Source of the DNA: Lachnospiraceae bacterium
GTDB taxonomy: Bacteria; Bacillota; Clostridia; Lachnospirales; Lachnospiraceae
DNA: 64,000 nucleotides
Direction of reading: 5' to 3'
NCBI GenBank assembly: GCA_017465475.1
Contig: JAFTWC010000044.1
Location: 1-64,000, forward strand
Shown here: positions 1 to 9,000 of the stretch, piece after piece
Layout of the letters: every line of letters begins with the position of its first letter
Numbering within the stretch: position 1 is the stretch's first letter
Program-made: the position numbers and the translations under genes
The notes under the pieces: model-generated
The model's input: only the letters and a program-made list of their open reading frames with translations
Database searches by the model: none
Told to the model about the DNA's origin: nothing

Positions 1-71
1 ACCCTTTCAACGCTTTCTTATACTTCTGTTTTACCCTGTACTACCATTTCAGCCCGCGCCTATTCGCAAAG

Positions 72-131
72 ACACCTACGGTGTAGCGCATTCTAAAAAC
101 ACAGAATGCGCTTTTACCGCTGCTTCGCAGC
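72..131. repeat. Cluster of three compact hairpins in non-coding DNA
   Basis: Three perfect stem-loops lie almost end to end: ACACC-TAC-GGTGT (72-84), AGCGCATTCT with an 8-nt loop and AGAATGCGCT (85-112, followed by TTT), and GCTGC-TTC-GCAGC (119-131). They lie downstream of rlmH and contain no open reading frame I would support. Such dense structure suggests a REP/MITE-type intergenic repeat or a structured RNA. Copy number elsewhere in the genome is unknown, so the class is inference. Confidence 0.55.
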
Positions 132-157
132 TACTTTGCTCATATACGGGCGCTAAC

Positions 158-222
158 CCTGTGCAGATATGCAAGCACAAAAATGTACAAGCACATTTTG
201 TGGTACTTGCATACTGCACAGG
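158..222. repeat. Long inverted repeat downstream of rlmH
   Basis: Arm CCTGTGCAG (158-166) pairs with CTGCACAGG (214-222). Inside it ATGCAAG (169-175) pairs with CTTGCAT (206-212), and CACAAAAATGT (176-186) pairs with ACATTTTGTG (193-202) with one bulged A, leaving a six-base loop. The stem is about 26 bp. Neither strand has a T-run after it, so it is not a textbook intrinsic terminator. It begins 10 bases past the rlmH stop and could protect the 3' end of that transcript or be part of the hairpin cluster next to it. Confidence 0.6.
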
Positions 223-231
223 CTGAACTGT

Positions 232-711
232 TTACTTATGATACGGTTCGCCGCTGATAATCCGGTATGCCCGGTACACCTGCTCTAATAACACCACACG
301 CATCAGCTGATGCGGAAAAGTCATTTTGGAAAAACTGAGAAGATAATCAGCTCTCTGTAGTACTTCTTTCGACAGTCCCAAAGATCCGCCGATTACCAGT
401 ACAATGTGGCTGGTGCCACCAACACCCAGTCTATCTACAAAAGACGCCAGTTCTTCGCTGGAAAGTTGCTTTCCTTCAATGGCAAGAGCAACCACATAAG
501 CCCCTTCCGGAATGGCCTTTAAAATACGCTCGCCTTCCTTTTTCTTAATCTGTTCTTCCAACGCTTCCGATGCTCCGTCCGGTGTTTTCTCATCCGCCAA
601 CTCCGTAATGGAAAGTTTACAGTACCGGCTCAGACGCTTTTCATATTCTTTTATGGCATCCGTGAAAAACTTTTCTTTTATCTTACCTACACAAACTACC
701 GTGACTTTCAT
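232..711 (-). CDS. rlmH: 23S rRNA pseudouridine-1915 N3-methyltransferase RlmH
   Basis: This SPOUT-class methyltransferase adds a methyl group from S-adenosylmethionine to pseudouridine 1915 in helix 69 of 23S rRNA on the assembled 70S ribosome. The 159-residue length is normal for the family. The SAM-binding trefoil-knot segment reads VIGGSLGLS near residues 106-114, and the C-terminal half carries the family signature FPHQLMRVVLLEQVYRAYRI and ends GEPYHK. The start is supported by AGGGAG a few bases upstream. It lies 29 bp downstream of the phosphatase gene on the same strand and may be the last gene of that transcript. Identification is near certain from the C-terminal signature. Confidence 0.97.
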   Translation of the reverse strand: MKVTVVCVGKIKEKFFTDAIKEYEKRLSRYCKLSITELADEKTPDGASEALEEQIKKKEGERILKAIPEGAYVVALAIEGKQLSSEELASFVDRLGVGGTSHIVLVIGGSLGLSKEVLQRADYLLSFSKMTFPHQLMRVVLLEQVYRAYRIISGEPYHK

Positions 712-740
712 TTGCTTCTCCCTCGGCTATTTTCTCGCTT

Positions 741-1334
741 CTATTTCTTCGATATTGCTTCTTTCTTCTGTTTTTGCATCTTCTTCCAAAACTCCGGACG
801 TGGTCCCACATATTGATACAGCATACCGTTTCGTACCCGGCGAAGCTTCGTGCCCTTAAATCCTAGTTTAAACAGTTCCATACAAATATTGAACATCATA
901 AATCCGTGGCACACAATCAGGATATTTTCCTGCGACCAGTCAATGGTACGCAAAAAAGCCCGGATACGTTTTCTGGTTCCTACAATGCTTTCCGGCTGAC
1001 TCTTGGATTTGAAATACCAGGCAAAGCGACCGCACACATGCCAAAGTTCAAAGGGGAGACGCAACTTCTCCGTATGAATAAACGGTGCATTATCCACCTC
1101 GCGAAGTAGCTTGTCCACATAAATATTGCCACTGTACACTTCCTTTGCTGTGGCTACCGCTCGCGGAATATCACTGGAGTAACAAATATCCCATTCGATT
1201 CCGTACATTTCCACATGCTTTTTTAATATTCTGGAATGCTCATATTTTTCAGACCATTCTCTGAATTCCTCAGACGTCATCATTTTCTTATGAGGGCAAT
1301 CCACTTTAAAATGTCGTACTAAACCGATTCGCAT
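741..1334 (-). CDS. Histidine phosphatase superfamily protein
   Basis: This is a small branch-1 histidine phosphatase of the phosphoglycerate-mutase/CobC type. The N-terminus MRIGLVRHF supplies the catalytic RH pair at residues 7-8, with F where the family usually has G. The motif YSSDIPRAVATA near residue 52 is the second conserved arginine segment, and VCHGFMM near residue 140 supplies the second catalytic histidine. The 197-residue protein has no signal peptide or membrane segment, so it should be cytosolic. The C-terminus is basic and lysine-rich. The substrate cannot be deduced; members act on phosphosugars, nucleotides or phosphoserine. It is followed by rlmH and preceded 10 bp upstream by the ThrE small subunit, so it may be co-transcribed with them. 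Confidence 0.85.
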   Translation of the reverse strand: MRIGLVRHFKVDCPHKKMMTSEEFREWSEKYEHSRILKKHVEMYGIEWDICYSSDIPRAVATAKEVYSGNIYVDKLLREVDNAPFIHTEKLRLPFELWHVCGRFAWYFKSKSQPESIVGTRKRIRAFLRTIDWSQENILIVCHGFMMFNICMELFKLGFKGTKLRRVRNGMLYQYVGPRPEFWKKMQKQKKEAISKK

Positions 1335-1344
1335 ACATTCCTCC

Positions 1345-1785
1345 TCATGTTCTCTTCCGATAAATCCTTTTAAATATGGAATCTACAATAAAAATCGCCA
1401 GCGCTATCATTCCTGCAATCTGCAATGTATAGGACAAATAGTAGGAAGTCTGTGCCATATCGCTGTGAAGTAAATAGTACACGGTCCGATACATGCCAAC
1501 TCCCGGTACCAACGGAAGAATCCCCGTGACCAGATAAATGGTTACCGGCGCTTTTAGGACCCTGGCAAAAATCTGTGACAGTACAGCTACCAAAACAGTG
1601 GCAAAAAAAGCGGCAAACATGTCATTTCCCAGACTCTCTTTTATAACAAGATACACCAGCCACCCTGCCGCGCCGGTCACCCCCGCCGGCCAAAGATACT
1701 GTTTCGGCACCTGAAATACCACCGCCAGTGTCACCACGCCCACAAAAGCACTGACCACCTGTAATATAAGTTCTAACGGACTCAT
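1345..1785 (-). CDS. Threonine/serine exporter family, small membrane subunit (ThrE_2)
   Basis: This 146-residue protein is all hydrophobic helices (four to five membrane segments) and ends in a basic tail IFKRIYRKRT. It matches the half-size ThrE_2 proteins that pair with a ThrE_1 protein in Firmicutes and together equal the single-chain ThrE exporter of actinobacteria. The motif GILPLVPGVGMYRT near residues 88-101 is the conserved proline/glycine signature of the family. Its ATG overlaps the TGA of the upstream partner (ATGA at 1782-1785), so the two are translationally coupled in about equal amounts. The expected function is proton-driven efflux of threonine and serine. Confidence 0.88.
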   Translation of the reverse strand: MSPLELILQVVSAFVGVVTLAVVFQVPKQYLWPAGVTGAAGWLVYLVIKESLGNDMFAAFFATVLVAVLSQIFARVLKAPVTIYLVTGILPLVPGVGMYRTVYYLLHSDMAQTSYYLSYTLQIAGMIALAIFIVDSIFKRIYRKRT

Positions 1786-2555
1786 AACACACCTCCCGTC
1801 ACCAAACCTCCGAGATACAGACCGATACCGATTCCTACTGCACAGGAAATTGCACGTACAAAGGCTTCCATCACTCTTGCAGCACCGGAAATATAATCCC
1901 CTTGCAAGGTATCACGAATGGCATTGGTAAGCGCCACTCCCGGAAGTAACGGCATGGCGGTTCCTGCTACAATGAGTTCCTGATTACACTCAATACGAAA
2001 CACTGTTTGTACCACTGATATCAAAAACGTTGCGCAAGCCAACGCCGCCATGTGATACAAAAAACGATTCACTTTCTTATGTTCAAATAACATTTGAAAT
2101 ATAACCAATACTACGGCCGAACCGCCTGCCAGTAAAGCATCCGTCGTATTTCCGCCCAATAGCAACGTAAACATAACCACGGTCACCAGTGTACACAAAT
2201 ACATGACCCAAGGAGAATACCGCTTGGTTTCACCCAAACCCTTTAAGGCATCGTACATCTCATCCAACGTCAATTCTCCCGCACAATACTGTCGGGACAG
2301 ATTATTCACCGTACAAATATTGCCGAGATCGGTTCCTCTGGTGGTAATCCGTTGCATCTTACTGATGGACGGAATCTCCGGATCATCCAGGTTTAACATC
2401 AACGCGGTTGACAACACAAGCACTTCCGTTGTCTCCGCACCGGAGGTATCCAAAATCCTCAGCATGGTATCCTCTACCCGGTAAGTCTCCGCTCCGGCTT
2501 GTAACATAATGGTCCCTGCCAACATAGTAGCATCTGCCAACTTCTTATAGTCCAT
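1782..2555 (-). CDS. Threonine/serine exporter family, large subunit (ThrE_1)
   Basis: The 257-residue protein has a soluble N-terminal half (about residues 1-110) that begins with the family motif LADATMLAGTIMLQAGAETYRVEDTM and contains the RITTRGTDL segment. About five membrane helices follow. The motif MPLLPGVALTNAIRDTLQGDYISG near residues 200-223 is diagnostic of ThrE_1 (formerly DUF1212). It works with the small ThrE_2 subunit encoded just downstream with a 4-nt overlap. A good promoter (TTGCAA, 17 bp, TATAAT) lies upstream at 2646-2674, so this is the first gene of the operon that may run through to rlmH. Confidence 0.92.
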   Translation of the reverse strand: MDYKKLADATMLAGTIMLQAGAETYRVEDTMLRILDTSGAETTEVLVLSTALMLNLDDPEIPSISKMQRITTRGTDLGNICTVNNLSRQYCAGELTLDEMYDALKGLGETKRYSPWVMYLCTLVTVVMFTLLLGGNTTDALLAGGSAVVLVIFQMLFEHKKVNRFLYHMAALACATFLISVVQTVFRIECNQELIVAGTAMPLLPGVALTNAIRDTLQGDYISGAARVMEAFVRAISCAVGIGIGLYLGGLVTGGVL

Positions 2556-2645
2556 AACTATCCTTTCCGTAAACAGATTCCGATTTACTTTCTAACAGAG
2601 TTTCATTTTATCTTCTTATCATTATCTTAACATTCCCATGATTTC

Positions 2646-2674
2646 ATTATACTTTTTTCCCATCCGAATTGCAA
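2646..2674 (-). promoter_or_regulatory. Promoter of the ThrE exporter operon
   Basis: On the minus strand TTGCAA (2669-2674) and TATAAT (2646-2651) are separated by exactly 17 bp, giving a sigma-A type promoter about 85 bp upstream of the ThrE_1 start. The rest of the 2556-3023 gap holds the terminator at 2843-2871 and AT-rich sequence with no supported gene. Confidence 0.7.
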
Positions 2675-2842
2675 GGATTACACTGTCAAATCAAAAAAAA
2701 TCCTTGTTCATAATTTGTTTACATTTTATACATATTTTATTCACAATCGCATGATATATTAAATCTCGGATAGTGATAAAACACTTTCTACTCCCACCCT
2801 ATTATACGTTGAGTAGCATGTTCCTCATAGCATGTTACTCGG

Positions 2843-2871
2843 AAAAAGAGGCTGTTCCCCAGCCTCTTTTT
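2843..2871. terminator. Bidirectional intrinsic terminator
   Basis: Arm AAAAAGAGGCTG, loop TTCCC and arm CAGCCTCTTTTT form a perfect 12-bp stem with T-runs on both strands. It should end the transcript of the giant surface-protein gene on the minus strand, 150 bp past its stop. Confidence 0.85.
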
Positions 2872-3023
2872 CTTTTGTTTTTTCTCATATCTGTAATTGT
2901 TTGGCATTCACGGTTCTTTGTTTTGTTCTCTGCTTCGTTTTTGACACCTTACATTTGTCACTGCTATCACTCTTTTCCGGAACAAAATCTAATAAGTCAC
3001 CGCTTTATCACGTTAACAATTTA

Positions 3024-6000
3024 TTAATAAATACCATGAGACATTTGACCTACCGAAATACTTTCGCCCGGATAGATGACAGCTGTTTCTCCACCAAAAA
3101 TCTGAAAATTCCTTTTATCATAATCTTCACGATAGGACACTTCCGCTTCTATCTTCCAAATATTATTAACGATTTCCTCCGGAATCATTCCATAATACAA
3201 CAATTCTTTCTTTGAAGTTTTAAGTTGTAACGCAAATCGCAGCATAAGCTCACAGTCTTCAAGCCAAAAAGATTCCGTGAAACTGAGTCCGTGTAGCTTT
3301 CGGTAAGACCATACATCAGTCCCTTTTTCTGTCACGTAAAGTTTTTTGGGAAGTGTAAATACTCCGTTCCATTGCCACATGCCTGTCTTTTCTTCTCTTC
3401 CCTCAAGGAAAAGCCGCTGTTCCTCCGGATTCCACTGTCTGAGAATTGTTCCCTTCTCCGTCTCCTCTTCATAATACACATCCACTTCACGGTAGCATCC
3501 GTTTTCCACGGTGAACAGATGAGGTTCTGCCTGTACCGTTGCCCCTTCCCCACACAGAACTCCTACACTTTTTACAGAGAATGAAAGTGTCCCGCCTCGC
3601 GGAAGACCGCCTAAATTTCGATACACCGGATGCACTCCTTTTCGTAACGGAAGTGTATCACGCAGAGAATACTCCGGCGGTTTTGGCCCCACGGTATAAC
3701 ACAATCCCTGCTTTGTTACCTCGTCCCACGCCTCTGTTCCGTTTATTCCGGTAACAACGAAACCAAACAACCGTCCTACCACATATACCTTTAACCGATT
3801 TTCTGCCACGTAGTTTTCTTCCTTCGTATTTCGTACCCATTCCGAAGAGCTTTCCTTTTCCTCTCCGTTTACCGCCACAGAACGAAATACAAACTCATAG
3901 GAACCTTCTTTTATCATTACCGGGAGATAGAAACGTTGCTTCTCCGCTCCTAACACATACCACTCGCCTGTTGGAATCAAACAGTCATTTTCTTTGATAT
4001 TATCATTTCCCGTATCCAACCACACGTCAAACGGGAAGCATACTTCATTTCGTACGTTTCCGTCTTTTTTCGCCAGAAATTCCGCGTAATTCCGTTCTTT
4101 ATATCCCCGTTTCTCACTGTGATACCCTGTATTGTTTACGAACAGTATAAATTCCGAATACCGCCCTTCTTCATCCAACACAAGTATACTGCCATCTTCC
4201 GGTAGCTCTTTTCCCTGATACAACTCTTCATGATTTCCTGCAAGTTCCGGCAAACATATTACCGGAGTATGAATGTTTATTTCATTTGTCTTTTCGATGG
4301 GTACTTCTATCGTATCCCAACCTTCTATTGCACCCATCTCTGCATCGTTTTCCGTAACCGTAATGCTCTTGGTTACAGTTTCCCCGGTATTCTGTTCCGC
4401 CAAGCGATAGATTGCATATGATTCTGTCTCATATCGCCCGTTTGCTATTGCAGAGTCAAGCAAAATTCCCGAACAATAAATCTGCGAATACGCTGTTTCC
4501 GGTATTATCTCACGAAAGGAATCCATCACTTCCTGTTGCGGTTTTGCTCCGTTTCCGTCCGCTGACGGCTCGTCGGAAAGAAGCGTGACTCCTGCCACTT
4601 TTACCTCATCACTCCTCACCGTAAGCTGCACCGGTTCTTTTCTTGCTGCCTTTTTCGCCGCTGCCAAAAGTTGCTTATCCACAGCAGGCATTTGCCCCGG
4701 TACCGAAGATACAATGTACTCCTCCCCGGCTACTGTTACATACATACTTGGTGTCCCGTCCTCATCATAGGAATCAAAGGATATGTGTTGTTCTTTTTCT
4801 CCGTATACCGTCACCTCATATTCCGGTTTCTTTGTTGCATCGGAAGTGTTCCACTGTACCGGCAGTTCTATGCTTTCTCCGGCCAGACTTTTGTTTTTTA
4901 CAACTACCTTCTCAGGGAAATATACGCCTCCTTCTGCCAACTCCCAGTAAGACCACGCTTTCGGTACCAAAACCTGTACCGTCTTTGTTTTTCGTTCACT
5001 GACAACCAACGAACCATCCTTGGGATTCTCATATTGGGTCCGATAAGGTACTGTAACATGGGCTCTAATCATCTCTACTCCGCTTTTTTGCTCAAATCTG
5101 CATGAAACAATACAGGCTTTTGTCTTCGCATGTACAGCTATCGGCTCCGTGGAAGGAATTGCCCCCTTTTCCGTTGCTCCTTCTTCTGTCACATAGTCGG
5201 CAACATAATACGGTAGTTCATCCGTCTCCGCACCGGTAGCCGGATTTCTGTCATCTGCATATAATTGTACCATTGCATCGGTTTCTCCTCCTTGTACGAC
5301 AATCGGTTCTTCCGGCTCTGTCACCGTCCCATAGGGTTCTTCCGACCAATACGCGTACAACTTCATAATACTCCTGTCATAAATTCTCCAAACAAGTGGA
5401 TTTCCCGATTCATCTAATGCCGGATTCCCGTCTGCCCCATAATACATAGTGGCATCCTCTGCCGGCAAACCGGCTTCGTCTAACTTATCATAATACCCCA
5501 TAAAGGTATACACACTTGATTCCGGCGGAATCACACTCGGTAACACCTTATCAAAGGTCATCCATACCGTCTTTTGTTCCTGTATGATATCTTCCTGTGC
5601 TGCTCCGTCTGCTTCCGCCATTAACTCAATCTTATACTCTCTCGGTTCATAGTGAGCGTATAATACAGTGTTATCCTTCCTTGGCTTATACAAGTATCCG
5701 CTACCTTCCGGTGCATAGACAAAGTTTTCATCCTTATCGGTAGCGCTCTCGGACCACCCGATGAGAGAATAACCGTCACACTGAATGCTCGGCAGTTTTA
5801 CTTCGGAATCCTTTCCGCTCCATAGAGGGAATAATACAGAGGCATAACTTGGATTCCGGGTCATTTGATTTGCTTTTGAACCCGGAAGATAAAATTTATG
5901 TAAATAATTATACTTTACATTCACTTCTTCCTCTTCATACAGCATCCAATGCAGAAACTTCTGTACCGCTTTTGTATACTCTTCCGTAAACGGTTGGCTT

Positions 6001-9000
6001 GTTACCCATTTCGGAGTGGTACTCATGCCATGTAGGGTCTGATAAGTATCTCCATTGATTTTGTATCCCACAGTGCAGGTACGGTCTGCCAATGCATTCG
6101 GAATCCTATACATCTGGTTGTATTCCAGATTTTTTTGACTGCTGATTGTTACCGGCCTTACATCTTCTTCGTTTTCGGCAACCTTTATGGTGTACTTATC
6201 CAGTTTCTTCCACTGAGCATACAATATGGTTGTACCGTTTTTCATCATAAACTCTGCTTCATCTGCATATGATGTTCCGGTACCATCCGGCCTCGTATTC
6301 CATCCATTGAAGGTATATCCGCCCATATAATAGCTGTTCTTCCGAAGAGTTACCTTATTCCCTGCCGGAGGAGTTGTTACTGTGTCTTCCATAAGGCTTC
6401 CGCTTCCTCCGTTTGGATGATACCGAATCTTATTACATACCGGCTCCCATTGAGCATAAAGTGTAGTCGGGCCACTAATTTCCAATGTATCTCCCGGATA
6501 TAATAAAACACCTCTGTTATCCTGTTCTTGATTCCAGTTTAAAAAGACATGATTTTCCCTTTGAAACATACATCCGTAAAGAGTGTCTTCGTAGTGGTAT
6601 CCGGCGAAAATCGGAATTTCTCTTGAAACTTCTTCTGACGAAGTTGACCGGGAAATATATGTTTTGTATGCCCCGTTCCAATCAATGTTGTCCGTCCTTA
6701 TGAAACCGTCATACTTTTGGTCATCCAAAAGGCCTCCTTCTCCGGTGGTATATCCGGTTCGATACACATTACCATCTTCATCCATGGCTAACGAAAACAT
6801 CTTCGGATATGCTCCATGAGTGGTGCCCCCGTAATTTAAACACATCATCATATCAACAAATTTATGATTTCCGCTTACCTTCACAGGGGAAGTGTTTGTT
6901 CCATACTTATTCGGCCCCAATACGGAATAAAAATAAAACTGCTCATAACTAAACCCTTCATATGTCATGGAATAGGAATGGTTTCCTGCATAAAGCAGCC
7001 AGATTTCTCCGTTTTCCAACAAATAGGCAAAAAACGGATCTCCGTTAAAGTTACCATGTTGAGACTTTATAATCCTTTGTTCCGGATTGTATAATACTTG
7101 TGGTGTTGGAGAACAATCCTTTGCCATACATAATTGCCAATAACGATTTTCTGAGTCTTTTATTGTAACCACGGTATGATTTGATGTATTTGAGGTATGT
7201 GTAATGAATTTTGTGTTAGAAGTTCCTGATGACGTACCAAAAAAATAATTAGGCACAACGTCTCCTAAAGAAACCGGTGCAAAACTTGCAGAAGAATCAT
7301 ATGTCGCATCGGTAACATAACTGATTTGGTCTCTGCCAAAATAATGAGTCATGGATATCTTAGGGCTTGTCAACCAATAAGTTCCGTTTTTGTCAAACAA
7401 ATACAAGTATGCGGAATCTTCCGTAGCCTTATGAAACACAAAGTCCCCCGATGCAATCACAGTTCTGGTCACAGCAGGGTATTCTCCTGCAAGTAAAAGG
7501 AAATTCCCATTTTTATCGATGGCATATGCATTGCTCTCGTCAATGGAAGTAAGACCTAAAATACTGTCTGTATAGGGATGATTTGCTGTCCACAAATCCA
7601 TAATATCTGATTCCACCCAGACATAATCTGCGCCCGAAACGGCATAGCTTGCCTTAAACTCTTCCGTAAAATCAGAGGCACCGTTGTAAGCGAAAGAATA
7701 TCTATTATTTTTAAATGGACCGAATCCGGTTGCGGTAACACTTTTTTGCGCATACCCTACCCAACATTTCCCTGTAGTGTCTACTCCATAAATGGTCGGT
7801 AATATAGAAGAAGCTGTTGTGGTGCAAATAAGCTGATAACTGCCGCCAAAGGTTCCCTTTCCATATTTGGATTCATATACAACATCATATCCGCCTCCGA
7901 TTTGAGAGTCGGTGGTAAATATCTTTTGAAACTTCACACCAGCCGGCATTGTAACCTTTTTCGGAGAAGCGTCGCCAAATCCATCCCATTCTAAATAAGG
8001 CTGTCCGTCAGATGCTCCGTAATAATCGCTATACGACGGACCGGTTTGCTTATACTTTCCTTGTTCCATATATTCTATGTCACCATCACTATTGATATAG
8101 AATAAATATTGTGTTCCGCCTCTACCGCTGTTGTATAATGAGTTAGAGGATTCATTATAAGAGCTGTCTTCGTCTCCATAGGACGAATGAATGATGGACC
8201 ATTGATGAGAAGAGCTTCCTATCGGAACGGCCAGTTTCTCCCATGATGTCACATTGGTAGGGGTTCTCCCTGTAAGCCGATACACTTCTCCGTTTTCCAT
8301 GTATGCGTGGAGAGCATCTCCGGGTACTGCACTATAAGATTCTAATTCCGGATAGGCTGTAAGATAGTTTTTAAAGTTTGTGGAGGCACTGGTCATCGGT
8401 ACTCTTTCCAAACCAATAACTTTCCCATCAAGGTCAATTTTAGTAGGAATTTCCGCATTATACGGAGTATGCCAAAGATTTCCTTCTGAATCCAAGCTAA
8501 TTGTTCCGTCGGAAGAATAATCAGAAGCGGCCATGTTCTGTTCCACAAGTGTATAGTTTTCTCTTAATTCCGCTCTTGTGGTAAAGGTTTCTTCCGGCTC
8601 AAAATTGTTTATATAAGTAACATCATAACCGCAACGTAAGGCATAATAAGCAATATATTCTAAGCCATAGTCCATTGCAGAGGAATCCGGTTCTGTAATG
8701 AGTATGGTTCGTTCTTCCTTTTTCACCGGCCCTTTCGAACCAAGGGTTGTCCAATCTCCCTCGATGGTCATAGTGAGATTTGGTACTTCAATCGAGTATA
8801 ATTTACATTTTTCAAACACACCGTCTTCCACATGCTGCAACCCTGCCGGTAAAACTACAGTTCGAAGATTCTCTCTGCCATAAAAACCGTGCGCCTGAAT
8901 CAATCTCAGTTTTCCAAATGTCGGAAATGGCAAATAAGCACTTAGCACTCTTGTTTGGTTGTACTCAGACATTCTTGTGGTAAATGGCATAGTTATGGCA

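Noticed and set aside
158-222. Intrinsic terminator of rlmH
   Set aside because: The stem is long and interrupted, and no run of T follows on either strand.
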